15,693 bases of DNA from assembly GCA_003644895.1 (NCBI GenBank), contig QNDO01000012.1, positions 1 through 15,693 of the forward strand, in the 5' to 3' direction. Positions 7,261 to 14,012 of the stretch are shown here, one piece after another; positions within the stretch are counted from its first letter, which is position 1; each line of letters begins with the position of its first letter. The notes beneath the pieces were generated by a model that was not told the DNA's origin, searched no databases, and worked only from the letters and a program-made list of their open reading frames with translations. Made by a program: the position numbers and the translations under genes. Source of the DNA: Candidatus Hydrothermota bacterium. Its GTDB lineage: Bacteria > Hydrothermota > Hydrothermia > UBA1063.

Positions 7261-8486
7261 ATATATTTCTATCAGCATTAATTTCAACTCTCTTCTTAAA
7301 AAATATAATTGTAGAGAATTCCAGGCTCCTTAACCAACTAGATATTAGATATCTTAATCAAACTTTCTCTGGTAAAGAATACAAAAGTGATAGCATCCTC
7401 ATAAATAAAGTCCTTGATGAAACATTTAAGTTATATGAGGATAAGGGTGTTATAAAAGTACATATATTTCCAGAAATAAAAAGTAACGTAGGGGATACGG
7501 TGGTATTAATTATTCACCTCGCCAACGAAAAAGTAAATCCACTTATAAACATAAAATTTAAAGGAATTAAAAAGACCAGCCTCAGGATTCTCAAGAAATT
7601 CTTTTCTTTCAAAAATAACATCTTCAGCAGAAGGGAGCTATTTAGTAAATCAAGTATACTTCAATCTGAAGATATCTTGATTCTCAGAGGGTACAATTTT
7701 GTAAATTTGGAAAACGGAGTTGAATTAATACTGAATTTTGAGGAAGTCAGCAGTGATTATATTCACGGTATCGCTTCATTTTCTCATGGAACACCGGTTA
7801 TAGAACTGGCAGCAGGGTCTCAAAACTTTCTGGGATGGATGTTACAGCCTTCGCTTTCTTTGTACTACAGGCAAAATGTTCTGGATGCCCTAGATTTTAA
7901 ATTATTTATGTTATTTCCTTTAGAACCACATTACACCGTTGGTTGCAGAGTTCATTATGAACCTGATGGGAATGAATACGGCGTTTATCTGCGGAGATCC
8001 TTTATTCATCACTCTTTATGGGTGGGGGGAGAAAAATACAGGGATTCATATCGTGTGAATTCAGGTGTAATTTTCAATCTCTCTCCGGTTTATGTCTTAA
8101 GTAACATAATCATGGATGAAACTAGAAAATTAAGTGGAGGAGGAATCATCAGTATAGTACTTGGAGGTAGAGCCTATGCCGATGTTTCTGCTTTATTTGT
8201 TTATAATTTGGATAGTAGAAGGGTCCGTGTGGAGACAGGAGAAAATTACATTGCAGGAAACGGACTATCTCTACGGACTAAAGTAGGATACGGTATTCTG
8301 AGAGTGGTTTTTTACAGAGGGATAATCGATATTTCTGCGGCTGGTTTCGAGTTTCCCTATAAAAATGGTATCTTTTCCCTCTATATTAGCCCGGCGAGAA
8401 ATTTACGCAGTTTTGGAGATTACACTTTTTCTTTCGGTTTTGTGAAAAGGGGAGCTTTATTTGACAATATCTTCATCTTTCGTTAG
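7257..8486 (+). CDS. Probable small Omp85-like outer-membrane protein (POTRA-like domains plus beta-barrel)
   Basis: A 409-residue protein with no certain family. A short hydrophobic leader (residues 3-15) is followed by two stretches with POTRA-like helix/strand spacing: about 28-92, ending in VVLIIHLANE, and about 95-163, beginning INIKFKGIKKTS and ending VELILNFEEV. From residue 165 to the end the sequence alternates hydrophobic and polar residues with many Tyr/Phe/Gly turns, as in an outer-membrane beta-barrel, closing with DNIFIFR. A barrel of about 245 residues is small for Omp85, and the usual RGY/RGF loop motif is not evident. The start is GTG 7257, overlapping the HNH stop as GTGA with only a weak, distant GGAAGGA. 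If correct, it would help insert or export proteins at the outer membrane. Other beta-barrel families remain possible. Confidence 0.5.
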   Translation: MNIFLSALISTLFLKNIIVENSRLLNQLDIRYLNQTFSGKEYKSDSILINKVLDETFKLYEDKGVIKVHIFPEIKSNVGDTVVLIIHLANEKVNPLINIKFKGIKKTSLRILKKFFSFKNNIFSRRELFSKSSILQSEDILILRGYNFVNLENGVELILNFEEVSSDYIHGIASFSHGTPVIELAAGSQNFLGWMLQPSLSLYYRQNVLDALDFKLFMLFPLEPHYTVGCRVHYEPDGNEYGVYLRRSFIHHSLWVGGEKYRDSYRVNSGVIFNLSPVYVLSNIIMDETRKLSGGGIISIVLGGRAYADVSALFVYNLDSRRVRVETGENYIAGNGLSLRTKVGYGILRVVFYRGIIDISAAGFEFPYKNGIFSLYISPARNLRSFGDYTFSFGFVKRGALFDNIFIFR

Positions 8487-8489
8487 AAT
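8461..8489 (+). promoter_or_regulatory. Near-consensus sigma70-type promoter for hppA
   Basis: TTGACA (8461-8466), exactly 17 nt, then TAGAAT (8484-8489), matching 11 of 12 consensus bases. Its upstream half lies in the last codons of the preceding gene. A start near 8496 would give a leader of about 32 nt with AAGGAGG at 8517-8523 before the ATG at 8528. It would make hppA-prs and probably the genes beyond a transcription unit separate from the TPR/HNH/Omp block. Confidence 0.75.
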
Positions 8490-8527
8490 TTTGAAACTTC
8501 ATAACGTTGTCCTGAGAAGGAGGTATT

Positions 8528-10669
8528 ATGGATTACGGTAAACTTTATTGGTTTGCTCCAGTAGGTTCAATACTTGCTCTACTATTTGCTCTATTTCTTG
8601 TCTTCAAAGTAAGAAAAGAAGATGAAGGCACTCAGCGTATGCGAGAGATCGCAGAAGCTGTGAGAGAAGGGGCCTCTGCGTATTTGAAGAGACAATACAC
8701 AGTGGTTGCACTTTTCTTTCTTGTTGCCTTTGGGATTCTGCTGGTTTTGGCACTTAATAAATTACAACCAATATTTGTACCCTTCGCCTTCATCACCGGT
8801 GGATTTTTCTCTGGGCTGTCTGGTTTTATAGGTATGAGTGTTGCTACCCGTGCCAGTGCGAGAACAGCCAACGCTGCGAGAAGAAGTCTGAACAGTGCAC
8901 TAAGGGTCGCTTTTCAAGCGGGTGCGGTAATGGGAATGGTTGTGGTGGGATTAGCGCTCCTTGACATGAGTATATGGTTTCAGATACTTAAATGGTTTTA
9001 CGGAGTAAAGCAAGGTCTGGCTGGGAATGCGTTACTTGATGCCATCACCTTTACAATGTTAAGTTTTGGTATGGGTGCTTCAGCCCAAGCACTCTTTGCC
9101 CGTGTGGGGGGAGGTATATTTACAAAGGCTGCCGATGTAGGCGCTGACCTGGTGGGTAAAGTAGAGGCAGGAATACCTGAAGATGACCCTCGCAATCCAG
9201 CAGTTATAGCAGATAATGTAGGAGATAATGTGGGTGATGTGGCTGGGATGGGGGCAGATCTCTATGAGTCTTATACTGGCTCTATAATTGCCACTATGTC
9301 GCTGGCCGCTTCTGCAAAATTAGGGATGAGAGGTGTAGTTCTTCCTCTTGTACTTGCTGGAATAGGGGTTATTGCCTCCATAATAGGAACATTTCTTGTC
9401 AGGACAAAGGAGGATGCCTCCCAGACCACATTGTTATGGGCTTTGAGAAGAGGAATCTGGGGTAGCAGTGCGTTGGTTCTGATAGGGGCATTTTTTGCTA
9501 TTAGGTTTATATTGCCCCCCGAGGATTTCAACATATTTTTTGCCGTAATTTCGGGCCTTATTGCGGGCCTTATAATCGGATATTCTACAGAGTTTTTCAC
9601 TTCAGATAGCTATAAACCCACCCAGAATATTTCCAAAGCTGCACTCACCGGCCATGCCACTTTGATTTTAGAAGGATTGTCCACTGGAATGCTTTCTACC
9701 AGTGTCCCTATAGTTGCAGTTGTTTCGGCTACTTTGATAAGCTATTTTGTCTCTGGAGGAGCTCACAGTTTCAGTCTCGGGCTTTATGGGGTAGGTTTAG
9801 CAGCGGTAGGCATGCTCTCTACTCTTGGTATCACTCTTGCAACGGATGCTTATGGCCCCGTTGCAGATAATGCAGGAGGGAATGCAGAGATGTCACATTT
9901 ACCACCTGAAGTCAGGCAGAGGACAGATGCACTGGATGCCCTCGGTAATACAACAGCTGCCACGGGTAAAGGGTTTGCTATAGGCTCTGCTGCGTTAACT
10001 GCGCTTGCTCTCATTGCTGCTTATTATAACGATGTAATTAGATGGGCTGGATCTTTCCACATTCAGAATGTACTGGATTTCATTAAACCTGTTCTCACCG
10101 ATCCTCTGACAATGAGTGGTGTGTTTATCGGTGCCATGATGCCCTTTGTATTCTCGGCCCTATCAATAAGAGCAGTAGGACGTGCAGCTCAAGAAATTGT
10201 TGTTGAGGTTAGGAGACAGTTCAGAGAAATCGAGGGTTTACTGGAAGGTAAAGCAAAGCCGGATTATGCTAAGGCTGTTTATATCAGCACCAAGGCTGCG
10301 CAGAGAGAGATGATACTTCCAGCACTTCTTGCGATAGTAGTACCCATTATTGTGGGTTTTCTTATGGGGCCATCAGCTGTGATGGGGCTCTTAGCAGGTG
10401 CCCTGACTACAGGATTTGCCATGGCGCTTTTTATGGCCAATGCAGGGGGTGCATGGGACAATGCTAAAAAGTTTATTGAGAAGGGTCATTTTGGCGGTAA
10501 GGGAAGTGATCCTCATAAAGCCGGTGTTACTGGAGACACTGTTGGTGATCCACTAAAGGACACCGCTGGACCGTCACTTAATATATTGATTAAGCTTATG
10601 TCAATGGTATCAATTGTTTTTGCGGGTTTTGTTGTTAAATTTACACTTGTGAGGTTTTTAATAAAATGA
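8528..10669 (+). CDS. hppA: Membrane-bound ion-pumping pyrophosphatase, K+-dependent and probably Na+-translocating
   Basis: Integral membrane enzyme (713 residues, about 16 helices) that hydrolyses pyrophosphate and pumps cations. The substrate site is complete: DVGADLVGKVE (203-213), EDDPRNPAVIADNVGDNVGD (218-237) and the C-terminal KAGVTGDTVGDPLKDTAGPS. At the K+-dependence positions the sequence GNTTAATGKG has Ala477 and Gly480 where K+-independent enzymes have Lys and Thr, so K+ dependence is expected. In helix 6 Asp244-Leu-Tyr-Glu247 keeps glutamate at the place found in Na+-pumping enzymes such as that of Thermotoga maritima; proton pumps of this class shift it by one turn. Na+ transport is therefore the likelier function, though Na+/H+ co-transport is possible. 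It has its own promoter and RBS and is coupled to prs through ATGA; prs does not itself release PPi, but PRPP-using reactions do. Confidence 0.97.
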   Translation: MDYGKLYWFAPVGSILALLFALFLVFKVRKEDEGTQRMREIAEAVREGASAYLKRQYTVVALFFLVAFGILLVLALNKLQPIFVPFAFITGGFFSGLSGFIGMSVATRASARTANAARRSLNSALRVAFQAGAVMGMVVVGLALLDMSIWFQILKWFYGVKQGLAGNALLDAITFTMLSFGMGASAQALFARVGGGIFTKAADVGADLVGKVEAGIPEDDPRNPAVIADNVGDNVGDVAGMGADLYESYTGSIIATMSLAASAKLGMRGVVLPLVLAGIGVIASIIGTFLVRTKEDASQTTLLWALRRGIWGSSALVLIGAFFAIRFILPPEDFNIFFAVISGLIAGLIIGYSTEFFTSDSYKPTQNISKAALTGHATLILEGLSTGMLSTSVPIVAVVSATLISYFVSGGAHSFSLGLYGVGLAAVGMLSTLGITLATDAYGPVADNAGGNAEMSHLPPEVRQRTDALDALGNTTAATGKGFAIGSAALTALALIAAYYNDVIRWAGSFHIQNVLDFIKPVLTDPLTMSGVFIGAMMPFVFSALSIRAVGRAAQEIVVEVRRQFREIEGLLEGKAKPDYAKAVYISTKAAQREMILPALLAIVVPIIVGFLMGPSAVMGLLAGALTTGFAMALFMANAGGAWDNAKKFIEKGHFGGKGSDPHKAGVTGDTVGDPLKDTAGPSLNILIKLMSMVSIVFAGFVVKFTLVRFLIK

Positions 10670-11610
10670 GACCTCCAAAAGATATAAAATTATTATCGGG
10701 GACAAGTTCAAGGCCTTTAATGCTCGAGATTGCACAACATTTGAAAGTGGAGCCCACAGAACATTTGGTGTCCCGATTCAAGGACGGAGAAATCAGGGTT
10801 CAGATACTCGAAAATATCAGAGGGCACGATGTGTTTATTGTACAATCAACACATCCACCTGCAGATAACCTTCTTGAGCTATTATTGCTTATAGATGCTG
10901 CAAAGCGGGCATCCGCAAAAAGAGTAACCGCCGTTATACCATATTTTGGATATGGAAGGCAGGACAGAAAAGATCAGCCGAGAGTTCCCATATCCGCAAA
11001 ACTTGTCTCAAATCTTATAGAGGTTGCAGGTGCAAACAGAGTTTTAACTGTGGATCTGCATGCGGACCAAATTCAGGGTTTCTTTGATATCCCTGTGGAT
11101 AACCTGTTTGCAACTCCTATATTCAAGGAGTTCTTCAAAGGGCTTTCACCGGAAACTCATACTGTTGTTGCACCGGATGTGGGGGCATCCAAGAGGGCAA
11201 GGGCCGTTGCAAGAAAACTCGGAGACCTTCCCCTCGCGATCATTGATAAAAGACGGCCTGCTCCTAACCAGGCTGAGGTATTGAATATAATTGGCCATGT
11301 AGAGGGAAGGCACCTTATTATTGTGGATGATATAATTGATACTGGGAATACCATAATCGAAGGGGCTAAGGCATTGATAGAGGCAGGTGCATTAAGTGTG
11401 GTGGCTGCTGCTGCTCACGCTCTTCTTTCGGGTAATGCTCCACAAAAAATAGAAGATTCGCCCATTAAAAAGGTGATTGTTACTGATACCATACCCACGG
11501 TGTGGGAAAGAAAGACCGATAAAATGGAAATTCTGAGCATCGCTCCGTTGCTTGCAGAAGCAATTAGAAGAATTCATAATGAAGAATCCATTAGTGCGCT
11601 TTTTATTTAA
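10666..11610 (+). CDS. prs: Ribose-phosphate pyrophosphokinase (PRPP synthetase)
   Basis: Makes 5-phosphoribosyl-1-pyrophosphate from ribose-5-phosphate and ATP, feeding nucleotide, histidine, tryptophan and NAD synthesis in the cytoplasm. The 314-residue length is typical of class I enzymes. Visible signatures are the ATP-loop RQDRKDQPRVPISAKL with Arg98, catalytic-region His132 in DLHADQIQGFFDIPVDNL, APDVGASKRARAVA, and the PRPP/ribose-5-P loop VDDIIDTGNTI with Asp221, Asp222 and Thr229. The N-terminal KLLSGTSSRPL is the family opening. ATG 10666 overlaps the hppA stop as ATGA, suggesting translational coupling; PPi released when PRPP is used is the fuel of the pyrophosphatase, so the pairing makes metabolic sense (inference). 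No frameshift or odd residue seen. Confidence 0.97.
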   Translation: MRPPKDIKLLSGTSSRPLMLEIAQHLKVEPTEHLVSRFKDGEIRVQILENIRGHDVFIVQSTHPPADNLLELLLLIDAAKRASAKRVTAVIPYFGYGRQDRKDQPRVPISAKLVSNLIEVAGANRVLTVDLHADQIQGFFDIPVDNLFATPIFKEFFKGLSPETHTVVAPDVGASKRARAVARKLGDLPLAIIDKRRPAPNQAEVLNIIGHVEGRHLIIVDDIIDTGNTIIEGAKALIEAGALSVVAAAAHALLSGNAPQKIEDSPIKKVIVTDTIPTVWERKTDKMEILSIAPLLAEAIRRIHNEESISALFI

Positions 11611-11620
11611 ATTAAACTAA

Positions 11621-11629
11621 GAAGGAGGT
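11621..11629 (+). promoter_or_regulatory. Strong Shine-Dalgarno for rplY
   Basis: GAAGGAGGT lies 4-5 nt before the ATG at 11634, in a 23-nt gap after prs that holds no terminator hairpin and no clear promoter, so rplY is probably read through from prs. Confidence 0.8.
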
Positions 11630-11633
11630 TAAA

Positions 11634-12260
11634 ATGGATTTTGTGCTTGATGTTGAAAAAAGGGAAGAGGTTGGAAAACAGGCTGCAAAAAGACTGAGAA
11701 GAGAGGGTTTTGTACCTGGAGTCGTGTATGGTCATGGTGAGGAGACTACACCAATAAAAGTTCCTACCATGCAAATTTCAGAATTCTTGAAGCAGTCCCA
11801 TGGAGAGGCTGTTTCTCTGAAATTGAAACTGGGGAAGAAAAAGTATAATGCCATAATAAAAGCCATAGAGAGAGATCCTGTAACTGGAGATATTCTCCAT
11901 CTGGACTTTCAAATTCTGCATAAAGGCGAGAAGATCACGGTGGAAGTTCCTATTGAAGTTGTGGGTACCCCAATAGGGGTTAAACAGGGAGGCATTTTGG
12001 AACATCTTGTAAGATCCATAGAGGTAAGAGCAATACCCAGCAAGTTACCTTCCCACATTGAAATAGATGTTTCGGAGCTGCATATAGGTGATTCTATTTT
12101 TGTCAAGGATCTTAAGCTGGAAGATGTTGAAATTCTCGAAGACCCTGAAGAGGCTATAGTTACAGTTCTTGCTCCTAGGAAAGCAGTTGAGGTAGTGGAG
12201 GAAGAAGAAGCCGAAGTTCCTGAGGAAGAAGAAGCTGGAGAAACTACTGAAGAGAGTTGA
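11634..12260 (+). CDS. rplY: 50S ribosomal protein L25 (long, Ctc/TL5 type)
   Basis: A 5S rRNA-binding protein of the large subunit. At 208 residues it is the long, two-domain form: the L25 barrel in the first about 90 residues (KRLRREGFVPGVVYGHGEET, HLDFQILHKGEKI) and the TL5/Ctc C-terminal domain after it (VEVPIEVVGTPIGVKQGGIL, HIEIDVSELHIGDSIFVKDL). It ends in an acidic tail of about 25 residues, from EVVEEEEAEVPEEEEAGE to the stop, a common low-complexity extension. The gene is followed by pth, a long-conserved bacterial pairing, and its stop codon is shared with the pth TTG start as TTGA. It is preceded by a strong ribosome site, in keeping with high expression of a ribosomal protein. 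Confidence 0.95.
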   Translation: MDFVLDVEKREEVGKQAAKRLRREGFVPGVVYGHGEETTPIKVPTMQISEFLKQSHGEAVSLKLKLGKKKYNAIIKAIERDPVTGDILHLDFQILHKGEKITVEVPIEVVGTPIGVKQGGILEHLVRSIEVRAIPSKLPSHIEIDVSELHIGDSIFVKDLKLEDVEILEDPEEAIVTVLAPRKAVEVVEEEEAEVPEEEEAGETTEES

Positions 12261-12820
12261 GAATTTTTGTAGTCGGCCTGGGTAATCCAGGTGAAATATA
12301 CAGATTTACAAGGCATAATGCGGGAGCTTTATTTATTGAATTTCTTGCAGAAAATTATGAAATAAAGCTTACTCCCTCAAAGTTTGATTTCTTTTACGGT
12401 GAAAAAAATGGACTTTACATTATAAGACTTTCTTCCTATATGAATCTCTCCGGTGTGCCTCTTCTTGAAGCTGTTAGATTTTTTGATATAAATGTCAGGG
12501 AAGAATTAATTGTGGCACACGACGACATTGACCTCGCAAAGGGAAGAGTAAAGCTGAGATTCAATGGGGGATCAGGTGGACACAGGGGGATAGAATCCTG
12601 CATAGTTTCGCTCGGAACCCACGAGTTCTTCCGGTTAAAATTTGGTATAGGAAGACCAGAGGCTGTAACTCCTAGGGAGTATGTTTTACAAAGATTTGAA
12701 GACGAGGAGTTGAATCTTTTGAAAGAATCATTTATCATTGCTTCCAGAGGATTGGAGATATTCTTCGCGGGGGGGAAAGAAAAGGCGATGACTTTTATTA
12801 ATAGTCAGGGGAAGATATGA
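12257..12820 (+). CDS. pth: Peptidyl-tRNA hydrolase
   Basis: Releases tRNA from peptidyl-tRNAs that drop off the ribosome. The 187-residue length is normal. Active-site residues align with E. coli Pth by motif: Asn10 in VGLGNPG, His20 in YRFTRHNAG, Asn63 in YMNLSG and Asp89 in VAHDDIDLAKGR. In the block FNGGSGGHRGIESC, position 110 is Arg where E. coli has the substrate-contacting Asn114; I cannot say how rare that is. The start is TTG 12257, overlapping the rplY stop as TTGA; no other start fits the conserved N-terminus, and the start-stop overlap suggests reinitiation by ribosomes finishing rplY. It overlaps the following 67-aa gene as ATGA. Confidence 0.95.
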   Translation: MRIFVVGLGNPGEIYRFTRHNAGALFIEFLAENYEIKLTPSKFDFFYGEKNGLYIIRLSSYMNLSGVPLLEAVRFFDINVREELIVAHDDIDLAKGRVKLRFNGGSGGHRGIESCIVSLGTHEFFRLKFGIGRPEAVTPREYVLQRFEDEELNLLKESFIIASRGLEIFFAGGKEKAMTFINSQGKI

Positions 12821-13020
12821 AAAATTTAGAATTATTTGAATTAAAGAGTGTACTCAAAAAGGCAAAGGATCATATTAAAAAAGAAGAATATTTTGAGGCT
12901 CGGGCTTATTTAAAAAGAGCCTATTTTCTCTTCCCCTGGAAACAGGAAATTGTAAACCTACTTGAGGATGTAAGCGCAAAATTGGAGCAAAAGCCCAAAG
13001 TTGCAAAGAAAAGGAGGTAA
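12817..13020 (+). CDS. Small helical protein, TPR-like hairpin (unrecognised)
   Basis: A 67-residue protein that I do not recognise. It is predicted all helical: residues about 8-22 (LKSVLKKAKDHIKKE) and 25-38 (FEARAYLKRAYFLFP) have TPR spacing with A, Y and P at the expected places, followed by a third helix (about 42-58) and a basic tail KPKVAKKRR. One and a half TPR units and a strongly basic end could suit binding to RNA or the ribosome, but this is only a guess. It is likely a real gene: its ATG overlaps the pth stop as ATGA, it fills the gap between pth and efp exactly, and its last codons carry the efp ribosome site. No signal peptide or membrane span. Confidence 0.75.
   Translation: MKNLELFELKSVLKKAKDHIKKEEYFEARAYLKRAYFLFPWKQEIVNLLEDVSAKLEQKPKVAKKRR
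13011..13018 (+). promoter_or_regulatory. efp Shine-Dalgarno embedded in the end of the 67-aa gene
   Basis: AAGGAGGT lies 5 nt before the efp ATG at 13024 and forms the Arg-Arg codons before the TAA of the preceding small gene, so the small gene's C-terminal sequence is partly dictated by this site. Confidence 0.8.
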
Positions 13021-13023
13021 AGT

Positions 13024-13575
13024 ATGCCCGAATTGAGGCCAGGAATGGCAATCAAGTACGAGGGAGATATATACTTAATTATTGATTTTCAACATATTCA
13101 CATGGGTAGAGGAGGTGCTACCACCAGAACAAAGATGAAAAACCTGAGGACCGGACAGGTGAAAGAAGTAAGTCTCAGGGATTCCGATGTTATTGAGGAG
13201 GTCAGAATTGATAGAAGGCCTGCTCATTTTTCTTATATTGAAGGTGAATTTTATCATTTTTTGGATTCAGAAACCTATGAGGATATAATATTCACCAAAG
13301 AGCAGATAGAAGATTTTCTCGGTTATCTTAAAGAAGGTCAAGAGGTGACTGTTCTATATGCGGAAAATTCCCCTATTACCATAGAACTTCCTACCTATGT
13401 GGTTCTTGAGGTTGTGGAAACAGATCCTGGACTCAAAGGAGATACTGCTTCCGGTGGATCAAAACCTGCAAAACTGGAGACAGGGATAGTGGTACAGGTT
13501 CCCCTTTTTATTAAAATTGGAGACAAGATCAAGGTGGATACAAGAAATGGTAAATACATTGAGAGGGTAATATGA
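13024..13575 (+). CDS. efp: Elongation factor P, with Arg at the modifiable loop tip
   Basis: EF-P binds stalled ribosomes and rescues peptide-bond formation at consecutive prolines. The 183-residue protein has the three barrel domains; C-terminal signatures are IELPTYVVLEVVETDPGLKGDTASGG, KPAKLETG and VPLFIKIGDKIKVDTRNGKY. The loop of domain I reads HIHMGRGGATTRTKMKNL. Most EF-Ps have PGKG there with a lysine modified by EpmA/B or YmfI-type chemistry; here Arg29 replaces it, as in the Thermotoga MGRG form. EarP-type arginine rhamnosylation uses a different GRNAA loop, so this loop may be unmodified or modified by another route. No modification enzyme is in the window. It overlaps accB as ATGA, the common efp-accB order. 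Confidence 0.96.
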   Translation: MPELRPGMAIKYEGDIYLIIDFQHIHMGRGGATTRTKMKNLRTGQVKEVSLRDSDVIEEVRIDRRPAHFSYIEGEFYHFLDSETYEDIIFTKEQIEDFLGYLKEGQEVTVLYAENSPITIELPTYVVLEVVETDPGLKGDTASGGSKPAKLETGIVVQVPLFIKIGDKIKVDTRNGKYIERVI

Positions 13576-14012
13576 AGAAGAAAAAACTGGAGGAGCTACT
13601 CAAGTTTATGGAAGAACATGGGCTTGTGGAGCTTGAAATTAAAAAGCCCTTTTACCATATAAAGTTAAGAAAGGCTTGCAGTGACGAACTAAAGCCTGTT
13701 TCAGTATCCAGACCCGAGGCAGAAATTAAAAAGGAGCAGGAGAAAGAAGAGGAATTAGAAAATAAAAGATACCATGAAATTAGATCTCCTATTGTGGGGA
13801 CTTTTTACAGAGCCCCTGCTCCTGGTGCAGAACCTTATGTAAAGGAGGGAGATACAATAAAGAAAGGACAGGTTTTGTGCATAGTTGAGGCCATGAAGGT
13901 TATGAATGAAATTGAATCAGATATCTCTGGCACTGTGGTTAAAATCCTGGTTGAAAACGGACAACCGGTGGAATATAATCAGCCTTTATTTCTCATAGAA
14001 CCTTCAGATTGA
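13572..14012 (+). CDS. accB: Biotin carboxyl carrier protein of acetyl-CoA carboxylase
   Basis: Carries biotin-bound CO2 between biotin carboxylase and carboxyltransferase to make malonyl-CoA for fatty acids. It has 146 residues: an N-terminal helical part (MKKKKLEELLKFMEEHGLVELEIKK), a charged Glu/Lys linker about residues 38-66, and the biotinyl domain from about 69 to the end. The biotin site is EAMKVMNE, with Lys109 as the attachment residue, and the thumb region RAPAPGAEPYVKEGD is present. It overlaps efp (ATGA) and the following nucleotidyltransferase gene (TTGA). The partner accC, usually next, is not here, so the carboxylase must be encoded elsewhere. A carrier for another biotin carboxylase cannot be excluded, but the efp linkage and thumb favour AccB. 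Confidence 0.94.
   Translation: MKKKKLEELLKFMEEHGLVELEIKKPFYHIKLRKACSDELKPVSVSRPEAEIKKEQEKEEELENKRYHEIRSPIVGTFYRAPAPGAEPYVKEGDTIKKGQVLCIVEAMKVMNEIESDISGTVVKILVENGQPVEYNQPLFLIEPSD

Noticed and set aside
9271..9600. 109-residue minus-strand open frame opposite hppA
   Set aside because: It is antisense to well-conserved transmembrane helices and shows no domain of its own.
12190..12255. GAGGAAGAAGAAG-type repeats at the rplY 3' end
   Set aside because: They encode the acidic C-terminal tail common in long L25 proteins; not a mobile or regulatory repeat.
11909..12316. 135-residue minus-strand open frame opposite rplY
   Set aside because: Serine-rich composition is the mirror of the Glu-rich L25 tail; no ribosome site and no family motif.
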